Shown here: in pieces, positions 14,326-25,979 of the stretch
How positions within the stretch are numbered: the stretch's first letter is position 1
Layout: each line of letters opens with the position of its first letter
Source of the DNA: Coprinellus micaceus
Lineage: Eukaryota; Basidiomycota; Agaricomycetes; Agaricales; Psathyrellaceae
Assembly (NCBI GenBank): GCA_951394405.1
Contig: OX596336.1
Coordinates: 62,001 to 126,000 of the forward strand
Direction of reading: 5' to 3'
DNA length: 64,000 nt
Made by a program: the position numbers and the translations under genes
The notes under the pieces: generated by a model
What the model was told of the DNA's origin: nothing
The model's input: only the letters and a program-made list of their open reading frames with translations
Database searches by the model: none

Positions 14326-15010
14326 GGTGAGAAAAGACTGTGGCGCGAAAAGAATAAAACGAATGAGGGGGATTCGACTGCAGAGGTCGATGACGGTGAG
14401 TAGTGAGTCACTATGGGTTATATACCCTTCGGCGTTCTGGGGGCACGCGGGTATCAAAGCTCGGGTTAGCCAACACAAACTGTCTCCTACTCGGTTCCCT
14501 CACAAACTGATGTCAGGTCCCGCACGGACGTCAGCAAGACGTCAGCGCCTCATTGACCGGATTACCCAGGGGTCGAGGTGGTGCCGAACTAGCGCGGACT
14601 ACCAAGAGGACGCTAGAGACGGTAGTGAGTTTCAAGTTGGAAATGCGCTCGGAGTTGTGGGCTGATCTAAGACACTCAAGACGACCCTAGCGGTGCCCTG
14701 TGGCATTTGAGTCGAGCATGCGTCGTGGGTGCTCAACATCGCCTTTGAACTCGCTCAATCGACGTCGGTGCCGATTCCCCAGAGAAATTCTATTCGCCAT
14801 GGAGGCTAACCGAGATGAACATGATACATTCCCTATATACAAAAGTCAAACGTCGCGAGAAAAACTTAGAACAAAGGGAGAACATACAGCGGAAGGTAAA
14901 CCGAATACAAGCTCGGGCGCTTGCGAGAGGTGGCGTAACCGGGTTATATGGCATCCCGGAGTGGAGCGACAGATGGTGTCTCCTAAGAGGGCCAGGTCGT
15001 AGAGACCTCG
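14326..15010. repeat. Upstream flank of subtilase A, duplicated at 18456-19040
   Basis: Shared blocks occur in the same order in both flanks: the GTCGAGGTGGTGCCGAA block (14572; 18690), a CCGATTCCCCAG-like block (14771; 18818), an ACAGCGGAAGGTAAACCGAA block (14887; 18930), GGGCGCTTGCGAGAGGTGGC (14917; 18958) and GGCATCCCGGAGT. Similarity ends just after TCTCCTAA in both copies. The duplicated unit therefore comprised a protease gene plus roughly 0.6 kb of its 5' flank. Confidence 0.75.
14417..14424 (-). promoter_or_regulatory. TATA box of subtilase A
   Basis: TATATAAC on the minus strand, 92 nt upstream of the start codon. The equivalent site in copy B lies 94 nt upstream, so the position is conserved between the duplicates. 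Confidence 0.6.
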
Positions 15011-16600
15011 TTCCAGGGGGGACGTCAGGGGGGTTGGATATCTTTCTCGGGACGACCCTCTAATCGCATAGTGAAGCCAACGAGATCGTCGAGAGTCGAG
15101 TCTGTCGGTAACTGCGCTGCGGAAGGGGAGCTTACCAGCGAGATTTCCCCCTCGAGTTCGGATTCTCGGAGATTCCATGTAGGATTCGTGCTCAATTGAA
15201 GTAAGGGCTCGGGCCTCTGATATCGAAGATTCGGACGGATATAAGCCGTCACCCTCGTCTCCTCTGCACGGTCCGTTGAAGGAGATATGGCGCCAGCGCA
15301 CTAGCTAGGGGGTCACTGTTAATATCAGTTAGCGGAAGAGGAGTGAGAAGGTAGACTGACATACCGCAGAAGGAAGACGCCGCGTAAAACAAACGAGAGT
15401 TTCACAACAGCTTGCGGAAGGGAAAAAGAGGGGTGGAATCGAACGAGGAACGTGGTAGATACGGGCGGGATCCAGAATCAACTGGTGTACCAATAGTGAA
15501 ATGGCGGTTCCAGGTGGGAGCAACTCACACCGGTGGAGCGTAGAGAACGGCGCTCACAACGCTCGCGTATCCCTTCGGCTGAGGGCCGTAGACATGGGGG
15601 GAGCAGCCAGAGCTACCCTTTGAGTGAGGATTCTCGAAGACTATATTCACGCCGACAACTATCATCGATCGAGGTTCCTCCTGTCCTGGGAGAGCGCGGG
15701 GCGGCGGCTCAAAACGAGGGGTAAATTTCCACAGAGACATCTCCAAACGTCACGCAGATACCCTGGTTTCATCCTCCACTCCCATTTCCCCAGAGCTGAA
15801 AGTCGAGCGACCTCCGGGAGCGATCCCCGAACACCTCGATATAGGCGCCTCCAGCAGAGTCGCGCGTATGCAGACCGGGTGTCGTCGAGAGAGCATCCAG
15901 GGTCGCGTCGGAAGGGTCAAGTTCGAGTGGGAGTGGGGAAGAATCTAGGGGGTAGGAAGGCTAGGCGATGGTGAAGGAGTTGGGAGGTAACAAAAGGGAG
16001 CACGAACGGCGTGGGTGGCGCAGTTCGACGTCGAGGTTCCGCAACCATATGAATCTGCGAGGAGTTTAATCGACGAAAGACGGTCATCGAGCCTCAAGTT
16101 CAATGCCACAGTAAGCGCGGGGAGACACCCCCCTGAGACTTCATGCTCTCGCTTCGCCAGGGACATCGACGATCGAACCGCCTATTCCCGCTGTGCTGGC
16201 CATTCCTCGTTCTTCGTAGATTTCACGTTCATTACCGTCTGGATACTGTGCATCCCATCCTAGGCACACGAGAAGGAGGAGAATGGGAGGAGTCGAGGAC
16301 ACGGCAATTGGGTTCAAGTTTGACATCGGACGACATCACCGTGCACTCTGGGCCTGGCGCGGCTATCTCCGTTGATTCAGAGTCCGCCCCGCCCAGGCCG
16401 TTGGAGCCCGAACGAACGCCTTCGAATTACACAGCTGCAGCTCAAGAAAATTGAGGTCGGTATACCTCGAGTCAGGACTGGGAGAAGTCTAACCACCGAT
16501 CTCATACGTAGAAATGATTAAAGAGCAATCGTTTATTCCGGTCTGAGGTAAAGAAATCACAATCCAAACGAGCGAGGCGATAGGTTGAGGGACGCTGCGT
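15011..16600. other. Between the tandem subtilases: uncertain coding content
   Basis: Minus-strand frames at 15525-15746, 15025-15252 and 15945-16166 have gene-like composition (for example SMIVVGVNIVFENP), but I could not connect them with good splice sites or name a domain. A decayed or unrecognised gene is possible. The stretch has no counterpart beside copy B, so it lies outside the duplicated unit. Confidence 0.3.
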
Positions 16601-18455
16601 CTAAACACCGTTGTTAGCCAACAGGTTCGGGGTCCCAGCGGCTGAAAGAAAATATAGAGATCAGCGAGCGTTCAGGAATAAGGGGTCATACCCACGAAAC
16701 CAACTTACGTAGCTCGTGGAAGACATCTTTGAGTGCGAGTTCCTTGATCTTTTCAGACATTTTGGCTGGGGACATCTTTGAATCCCCAACTGAGAGGAGG
16801 TAGGCGACGAGACCTGCAACATGGGGTGTAGCCTAAAGATTGACATTGCCGGGTCAGTAACACTTGGCGCACATTAAGGTTTACGGAACTCACCATAGAG
16901 GTACCAGAAGCAACGAAGGTAGCCTAGGAATGGGATGAACCAAATAGGTTGTAATAAGGCAGGGAAGACGCTTACAGTATCATTGGCAATCCATGTGCTG
17001 GTGACTCTGACCCCAGGCGCGAAGACGTCGACTCCGGATCCCCAGTTGGAGAACGGGGCGCGCGCGTCGTTAATATCGCTTGCACCCACGGTGATGGCCT
17101 CCGTAACACGGGCTGGGGACGTGTCCTTAGCATCCTCATTGCTGTTGCCCGCTGCAACTACAAGATGGACACCAGCCTTCACAAGCTAACGGAAGGTTAG
17201 CTCATCGTCACAGAGGGCGAAGATTCGCGCCTCACGGATTTTGCCGCGCTATCCAAAGAGTTGTCCCCGCCCCCACCGAGGGACATTGACGCAACGGTTG
17301 GCCGACGTCCGTCCCGCTTCTGTAAACAGACATAATTCATGCCGGCGATGCTACATACCACAAGGTTCAAGTCAGTTAAGCGAAAGACAAGAGAAGAGGA
17401 TTGCCGTACACGTCCGAGGTCGTTCCGGAACCTTCGTCACTGAGGACCTTCACAGCGTAGAGGTTGGCCTTTTTCGCCACGCCGTACTGGGTCCCGGCCG
17501 CCGTTCCTCTACGGGTGCAGGTACGTCAGTCTGGACGTAGGCGGATTCAGAGAAATGTAAACGAGACTCACGCGCAGTGTGTTCCGTGTCCGTTACCATC
17601 CGTTTCGTTTCTAAGCCTTGCTTAGAATAGGTGCGGCAGCGAGAAACATGGGACTGGACGTACTCCATTGCGAGCAAGCTCTGCGCCTTAATCCCGGGGG
17701 CGGTATATGCCCACTTAGCCCGCCCACCGAAATCGTGGTGAGAGACCCGAATGCCCGTATCTACGGAGTGTCGTTTAGGTCATAGTGGCTCAGAGTAGCA
17801 CCGAGTCCTTACCGATGATGTAAATATCAACACCTTCCCCAGCTTCCGATTTGTAGCTGTACGGATAGCTGAGAGCGCTGATTAAACATGAGCAAAGCAC
17901 AGCGATCTGGAGTTGGAGGGCGACTGTAGACTCACGAGACATCGGCGCTCGACCCAGGGGGGGACTTGGAGCTCAAACGAGATAAGCCCCAAGGGGCGTC
18001 GGTTCTGGGTTTGACTCCCGTCTCAGCATTATGTGAGCGACAGTGAATGGAGCGGGGCTCACTGAGTTACTGTCGTCCGGACAATGCCGTCCTCGGCGAT
18101 GGATGCCACACCTGGCAAAATCTGCAGGGCAGCCAACGTAGCAGAGTCAAATTTACCTGGCCGAACGGCAAGAACGGGTAAGTTTAGCCCAGCAGAAGCC
18201 AGTATCCGAAGTTCACTGACCGGCAAACCCATTGAATGCGCATTCATACTTGTGCGTGACGGTGGTGAGGAGGGAAATGATTTTGCCTATAACTTCCTCT
18301 ACCGAGGTCCCTTCCTTCAACCGAACGATATATCCCCCATCGACCTTCTGACCGGGGTAGCGCTCGATCGGGACGCCGACAGAGAGCGGGGTAGGTCCAG
18401 CGAAGATGGCTGGGAGGAGCGTAGAGATGGCACAGAATACGGTGAGAAACCTCAT
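16601..18455 (-). CDS. Secreted subtilisin-like serine protease (S8), copy B
   Basis: Model: complement of 16601-16641, 16709-16832, 16894-16923, 16976-17185, 17236-17350, 17410-17508, 17572-17610, 17664-17760, 17813-17877, 17936-18004, 18063-18156 and 18221-18455. It has twelve exons and 405 aa. Signal peptide ([19 protein letters not shown]), I9 propeptide and S8 domain match copy A. The triad is D155 (DTGIR), H195 (GHGTHCAGT) and S350 (GTSMATPHVAG), with oxyanion N285. It differs from A in having an extra 53-nt intron (17611-17663, GTACGT...CTTAG) between the Asp and His blocks. Around that intron the protein carries a longer, unrelated loop ([14 protein letters not shown]). Without this intron the catalytic His is out of frame, which supports the call. 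All residues needed for activity are present. TATA box 94 nt upstream. Confidence 0.9.
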
Positions 18456-19040
18456 TCTGAGTAAAGACTGTGTAGTGAGTGAAACGAAGATCGAAGGAGG
18501 GGAATTCGACTGCAGAAGTCGATGACAGCAAGTTGTGCGTGGCGACGTCTTATATAGTTCTCGGGATCTTGGGGGGTGTGGGGATCAAACGTCGGGGTAG
18601 CCGTCATTGACACGAGCTATTCGGCTCCCTCACACATTGCCGTCTGCGCTCCCCGCACAGGCGTCGGCCTGTTCCCGACCGGATTAGGGTCGAGGTGGTG
18701 CCGAATTAGCCTGGAAATACAGAAGGTGACGCTAGCGTAGTGAATTTCAGCTTGAAGATGTGTTTGGAATCGTGAGCGCTGAAGACCCAAGGAACTCAAA
18801 GAATTGCCGTCGGTGTCGATTCCCCAGTGGTCCGGAGTTCCATTGGCCATGACCGAAATGAACGTGATAAATTCCCTGTATACAGAAGTGAAACGCCGCG
18901 AGAGAAACGTTGAACAAAGAGAGAATATACAGCGGAAGGTAAACCGAATATAAACTTGGGCGCTTGCGAGAGGTGGCGTCACCGCGTTATGGCATCCCGG
19001 AGTAGAGCGAGTCGCGACAGATAGGGTCTCCTAACGACGG
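18456..19040. repeat. Upstream flank of subtilase B, duplicate of 14326-15010
   Basis: Collinear with the flank of copy A (blocks listed there), with scattered substitutions and small indels. It ends at TCTCCTAACG, after which the two loci are unrelated. Confidence 0.75.
18549..18557 (-). promoter_or_regulatory. TATA box of subtilase B
   Basis: CTATATAAG on the minus strand, 94 nt upstream of the start codon, equivalent in position to the site in copy A. Confidence 0.6.
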
Positions 19041-20217
19041 GAGTACTCGAGCCTCCCGGTTGAATTCCAGGATGCTGTTCTGGATGTCCGGATGATGCCG
19101 CCCGGAATGAGAACTATGGGATACGCCGCGCAGAAGAAAGACCCTTTGAAGATGAGGAGCAATGGGCGGCCTAACACGGGTCCTGCGGGGGTTCAGATTT
19201 CCAGGAGGCAAGCATTGGTGGATCGTGACGACTGGACCACCTCGGCCTGGCATCGTCTGAGGGATTATACGGGTGGAATGGCTTGATCTAGTGGGGCACC
19301 TCAGCTAGAAACGTTCATGTTTCCGTGCGCAGAGCGGCGCTTACAACCAACCGGGAACCACCATCCAGACGGCTCAGACCTAACCAGGGGTAGGAAACAC
19401 ATTGCGTTCAAAAAGGACGATACGGGCGGCCCACGCGGTCCAGGGCCGGCGATTCATCCCATTTTATCAAGCGAGGCAGGAACTATGGGCAATGACCCCG
19501 GATAGTGTCGCGCCGATGATCAAGAGGGGATGTTGGATCGACGAGAAGGACGGCAGAAAGGTCGTGGGATATCGAGGTATGGGGGACAGCAACAGAGCAG
19601 GCGGGCGACGTTTGCAGAGGCACCAGTTCTTGGAACCCAAGGCTGCGGGCTGTTCAGCTGTCGATACCACCCTGTATTTTGCGAGAAGTTGGGAGAGTAC
19701 CGGTAGATAACGCTATGCCGATTGGGGGGAGGGCCATGGGGTTTCCGAAGCCTGTATGGATACCCCAAGTACGAGTAGCGACAGCAGACACTCCCATGTG
19801 GTCGAAGACAAGAGGGATCGGTTAGAGCAACTCTGAGCCATGGTGGAAGCAGGGCAGAAGACAGGAGAGGAGAAACCGAATTCACCGTCGAGCGCAGTGA
19901 CGTCATTGTTCCCATCTGGGCCGAAAGCCCCTATTTCTCCTCCCCGGTTCCACATGCGTGCTGCCAACGGTTGAACCATCCACTGTGAAGCGAAAGCCTT
20001 CGCTCGAGTCACATGGTAGTATGTGTCTAGCAGCTGCAATGGGGAGAACTCGAAGTTCCCGTGAAGCCCGGTGCCTTAGGGAAACTTGATAAGCCGACTC
20101 CAGCGAATACCCAGCCAAGTCTTCACTGAAGTCCAGACCGGACTGGGCGAATAGTAGTATCGTGTTCAAATCATTGGAGGACAGGAGCCACTAGACTCGG
20201 TTCTATGTATTTAATGA
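19041..20217. other. No supportable gene
   Basis: Minus-strand frames at 19713-20039 and 19903-20169 overlap in different phases. They include a gene-like phrase (GGEIGAFGPDGNNDVTALDG) but no recognised domain, start or splice chain. I leave the stretch unassigned. Confidence 0.35.
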
Positions 20218-20761
20218 CTAGAAGAACGCAATTGGGTTTGTCTCGTTCCCAAGGATGGCCTGCATAGCATCCCAATGTTCGACTACGCACGTCCCCTCCA
20301 GTCTGAACTTATCCATGACCGCGTTGAAGCTTCCATCGGTCCCCATCATGTAGTGAAGGACCCCATATCCCTGACCAGAGAACCACGTCGTTCTGCTGAT
20401 CACGAGTGCACGGTTCGAGAGGGTGGGCACAAGGATGCTGAGAGCGTTCTCTCGCCCAGTTGTCGCATTGGGGCTATGGTTGATGTACTCGCTATAGGGG
20501 AATGGAATGGTAAGGGAGACGTGAGTACGATTGAACAATCGAGTTGGAGGGTGATACGTACTCCGGAACGTAGAGGTCGAAGGCGCGTTGAGCGTCCCTA
20601 TCGATCAAATACAATCCCGCGAAGTTGGAGAACGCATTCTGCTGCTCTGCCTCAAGTTCCTCGGGCGTCCCGTGGTAGTCGGTAGTGCAGAGCGACCCAG
20701 CCGAGGCGACTGTGACAAGCGTAGCCAGGACTGTCGTTGCTGAGGCAAGGGATAGGCGCAT
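20218..20761 (-). CDS. Secreted SnoaL-like (NTF2-fold) protein, copy 1
   Basis: Two exons, complement of 20218-20491 and 20562-20761, 157 aa. A signal peptide (MRLSLASATTVLATLVTVASA) precedes a SnoaL/NTF2-like fold: NAFSNFAGLYLIDRD, then a YINHSP motif, TTGRENAL, WFSGQGYGVLHYMMG, and a C-terminal V-x-DKFRLEGTCVVEHWD. YINH and EHWD-type motifs are characteristic of SnoaL-like polyketide-cyclase relatives predicted to catalyse aldol-type reactions; the substrate is unknown. The single phase-2 intron lies directly before the EYINH codons and is at the same site in the paralogue at 42.2 kb, whose second exon is also exactly 274 nt. It starts about 1 kb beyond the xylanase stop, on the same strand. 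Confidence 0.88.
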
Positions 20762-21203
20762 AGCGAGTGTTTGAACGTGGGTCGCCGTCTTTCTTTCGGA
20801 TCCGCGAGGGCCCTTGAAAAGGGACGGCAGTATCGTAGCCCACGCCGATGTACAGCTATGCAGGCTTCGCTTCTCTTCTTCGACGATATTCAAAGTTCGG
20901 GTCTAAGCGATTCTTCCGTCGATAACCCGAGGAGAATTCCTTATTCTGGGTGAATCCTTCTGACTATCAGCGTCAGGCGACACTCGAAAAGCTTCCAGTA
21001 AAGTCGTTCCGAGATCGACATTTCGTGAGTCACGGCAACCGCCAATTGTAGCCCAAATGGTCGATCGGTGATTTCGGCAGATAGCTGGGAGGGTTAGGAA
21101 CCAGGACTCCAAGGCATCCAGGTGCATCTTCTCACAAAAAGCTTCGGTAGTCGTGAACCCCAAGCGTTCATTGTCTAACGAGCAGATATTCGACATACGG
21201 GGC

Positions 21204-22814
<1,611 letters not shown>

Positions 22815-24004
22815 AGCGAGGCGTGGCTTGTTACAACTGAGGATTTCCAGCCACATAGAACGAGTTTTATACGGTATGTTCGTACACTTCCCAAACGCCC
22901 ACCCGAGGGAAGGAATGGAGAGAAGAGTCAAGAAGTCATGAACATCCGACAATCTTCACGACTGCTGAGCGCGAGGAGGATGAATTTCGGTTAGGTTGAC
23001 CTTCCCGTCTGAGGTGCGGGTCGACAATGATTGCCTCATCGATGTAACATATAGTATTCCAAGTCGTTCGTTACTGGCTTTAATGGCCGAGACACGGCGA
23101 CTGGTGGACTACGCACCTCGATCGAGTCCGATTCCTCTGCCAGCTCAGCACGGACCTCATCTCGTCGTTATCCAGCTCGGTCCAATTCTGCATGTGACCC
23201 AGGTTTAACGGAATAATTGACCGTTGGACGCGTACTGGGAGCAATCCAAACTCGAGCTTCGAAGAATACGCGCCAAATAAAGTACGAGGATGGTGGTCAC
23301 TGGTCAAGTTGGAGCGGGTGCGATCCAAGCAAAACGCTCCATCATCCCGCCGGCCCGCTCGGTTGGGTCACTTCTGATTGACGTTTGGCAGTTGCGCCGC
23401 GTCGAGACTCGAGAACTTGAAAGCGTTCCAGCTCCACGAGAAGACCCCGAAGCGTTGCCTCGCTGAATGTGCACGGTCCGCCGAGTGCCTTGAAAACCGT
23501 CGAAAGACGCAGAGAGCGAGGTCAGGAGTGCAGATTGAGCTGGACGACGTGAGATAGGGATCAAATTGAATGCTGGATAAACCATGGATGTTGGGTGCGA
23601 GGTGTCCTGGTGACGAGAAATGCCCATTGTAGTGGATAAGGATCGTTCTGTTGGCAGATATTGGGCAGCGGAGGAAGGTGGGGGCTCAGAACAGATTCTG
23701 ATCAACCTGTAGATATACCAAGCAATACAAGAGTTCTAGTAAGCGACTGGGATATGAATCTACCTTCACGGATAAGGCTATTGTTCGGAAAGGCCACCCT
23801 CCAGTACCAACACACCCCGGGTAATCTCCTTCGCATTCTTATAAGCGCGTGACCCAGCTGAGAACACAGACACCGATCCGCTTATCGCCCACCTTGGGAA
23901 ACGCCCTTCGAAATTTAAACATATAACGTCTAGGGCTTCTCATTTCTCCACACCTCCCACCCTTCGAGAACGCCGTCTACCCTCACCGCACGGAAGCTCT
24001 CACC
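22815..24004. other. No supportable gene
   Basis: Intergenic between the divergently oriented xylanase and the small secreted protein. The longest frame (23304-23705, -) is Ser/Arg-rich without a recognised domain. The stretch presumably contains both promoters. Confidence 0.45.
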
Positions 24005-24250
24005 ATGATCGTGCCGTCGAAGATCGCCGTTGCGCTTCTTTGCACGTTGGCTCCCTCGTTGGTCGTAGCCGCAATTCATCCCATTATCACGACCGCCCCG
24101 GACCCAACGCCAGTTTTGAACCGTCGTTGCACCCCACCCAAAGACGGAGTATTCCCCAATCCATGCTCCGAAGGGTACACCAAAAGCCTGATCACGACGA
24201 TCAAGACCTACCCCGGGGAATGCCCTCACTTCACATGCATACCGGCTTAG
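24005..24250 (+). CDS. Small cysteine-rich secreted protein
   Basis: Single exon, 81 aa. A predicted signal peptide (MIVPSKIAVALLCTLAPSLV, cleavage likely after VAA) is followed by a mature part of about 58 residues. Four cysteines lie there in the pattern C-x11-C-x18-C-x4-C, enough for two disulfides, with the phrase PPKDGVFPNPC. I recognise no named family. Size, secretion signal and paired cysteines are those of the small secreted proteins that fungi export, some of which act as effectors; that role is inference only. CACC before the ATG is a good start context. No splice sites are needed. Confidence 0.7.
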   Translation: MIVPSKIAVALLCTLAPSLVVAAIHPIITTAPDPTPVLNRRCTPPKDGVFPNPCSEGYTKSLITTIKTYPGECPHFTCIPA

Positions 24251-24541
24251 TTCAATGGCGAAGTTCGGAAGGGTGAATATTCCATTGGAACGATAAGGTG
24301 GTGGAGAGGTCCAGCAGGGGAACATTAGCGGAAGCGGCCAGAGACCTGCTGGAGTTTGGGATGAACGGATTTGGAGTAGACAGGACGATAGTTCCCCAAT
24401 GAATGCTTTCGATTGCGGTATTTATCACTCTTTCCATTCCAATGGTTCAACCGTCGAGGTTTCGAGTGCACACTGGTCGTCCAAAATTCCAAGGGAAGTT
24501 TCGTGCGAAGTCAGATATGCAGCCTACACTTCAGGTATATT

Positions 24542-24613
24542 GGCCGCCTGGCGAAATGGCATCGCGTCTGACTACGAATCAGGAGATTGCAGGTTCGACC
24601 CCTGCGGTGGTCA
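24542..24613 (+). tRNA. tRNA-Arg (anticodon ACG), copy 1
   Basis: 72 nt without an intron. Acceptor stem GGCCGCC/GGTGGTC pairs 7 of 7 with two G-U pairs. D arm is GCGA-AATGGCA-TCGC, anticodon arm UCUGA-CUACGAA-UCAGG with ACG in the loop, variable loop AGATT, T arm GCAGG-TTCGACC-CCTGC, discriminator A. A54 in the usual T-loop position is replaced (TTCGACC), as is common in fungal tRNA-Arg. A T-run terminator follows. The only differences from the copy at 54740 are paired changes in the acceptor stem. Confidence 0.96.
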
Positions 24614-24619
24614 TTGTAC

Positions 24620-24626
24620 TTTTTTT
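24620..24626 (+). terminator. RNA polymerase III T-run
   Basis: Seven consecutive T residues, six nucleotides after the tRNA-Arg. Confidence 0.85.
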
Positions 24627-24882
24627 CTTATTTCTACCGTCGGATGGTCTAACGTCGTTGTCGGAGTTCCGGGCCTCGAGTCCTCGACTCTCCCGGGTCT
24701 GCACTGTGCAGGCCTGACTTCTCAATTTTGGGTCCCAGACTGTACCTGCTCCTTCCACACAGCCCCTCCCAAGATTCTCAAGCAGGGTTCACGGACCCGA
24801 CTCGCAGATGAAGGGTATCGCATTCATGCCGCGCGTCCATGTATCTGTGGAGCGTGTATCCCAATAAAACGTGTTCTTATTC

Positions 24883-25514
24883 TTACGCAGAAATGAGACA
24901 AGAAACCATAGCGAGCGCCCCTGCCCACCCTACCCTCACCTTCGCCGCACCGTTGCGGGATGTCTCGGTGGGTCCTCCAGGAGTTGTAAACTTCGAAGAC
25001 GCAGTGGAGATATTGGTCATACTAGTGGTGGGAGTGGTGAAGTCTACGGTCTGGACGGGACCAGCTGTGCCCGTAGCCGAAATAGATACTAGGAGAATAA
25101 AAGGTGAGACATGCTCAACAGGAGGGCCGGTGAAGGATGGAACGTACCCGCTCCGCACTGAACCTCCTGCAAAGTAAGTGCCGACTCGATCTCTGTCTTC
25201 GAACAGTGCTCTTGGAGACAGGCAGCCGCATCGACTTGGAATTGAGAAGAGGAGCAGAGGCAAGAGATGTCAGTCCTATACAGAATAGCGGAATTATTCA
25301 ATGGTCCCATCGGTTATGCGACGTGCACTCACAGTCCAGTGCATCCATTCTGAGTTGCCGCCGGAATGATACATGCGAGGATACACGGCGTGATTCCGAG
25401 CGAGCTCGGGTTGACCTCGTTTGAGGTGGTGGTCCCTGTCGCGGATGTGGGGGACTGGGCGTAGACGGCCGTGATGGGGGCCAGAGTGATAGTGAGGAGA
25501 GCGACGGACTTCAT
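24883..25514 (-). CDS. CFEM-domain, GPI-anchored cell-surface protein 1
   Basis: Three exons, complement of 24883-25088, 25148-25275 and 25333-25514, 171 aa. A signal peptide (MKSVALLTITLAPITAVYA) and short Ser/Thr region precede the eight-cysteine CFEM domain: C44-x3-C48-x9-C58, D63-x2-C66-x-C68, C80-x4-C85, C101. D63 is the position that contacts haem iron in characterised CFEM proteins. A Ser/Thr-rich stalk leads to a hydrophobic C-terminus (VGWAGALAMVSCLISA), the expected GPI-anchor signal. CFEM proteins sit in the wall or membrane and serve in haem/iron capture, adhesion or host interaction; which applies here cannot be read from sequence. A TATA box lies 60 nt upstream. The gene converges on the plus-strand tRNA. 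Confidence 0.9.
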
Positions 25515-25573
25515 TATGATCGTAAGAGAGCGTAAATGGGAGAATGGGATGAAGCCTGCGATGGCGATATGCA

Positions 25574-25580
25574 CTTTATA
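25574..25580 (-). promoter_or_regulatory. TATA box of CFEM protein 1
   Basis: TATAAAG on the minus strand, 60 nt upstream of the start codon. Confidence 0.6.
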
Positions 25581-25979
25581 ACATTGAAAGTGCATGCATG
25601 AGGTATGAATGTGGCGGACATAAATCATCGATCTTCCCCTGTGCCACGAATCGTGATCGCTAGAATGCATGGGGGCGGTGCGTGCGGAACTGTGCAAAGG
25701 TGACCACAAAGAATGAGCGGTAGACGAGCGGATGGCAGCAGGAGATGTTAATATTTATATTTGGGATATTGACACACGGATATGTTATTGCAATGATCGG
25801 GAGGGCTATGAAGTACATGTCATTCCTAGAGATCCAATGAAAAGACGTCCGAGGTGAGTGAGTGAGGTGCTTGCTAGTTCAAGGTTAGGCAGGCGAAATG
25901 CCGAGACAACAGAAGAGTGGAGAGGGCGTACGACTCGGTTGTGCTTCGAGGATGAGTTGGGACGCTCAAGAAGCCAACG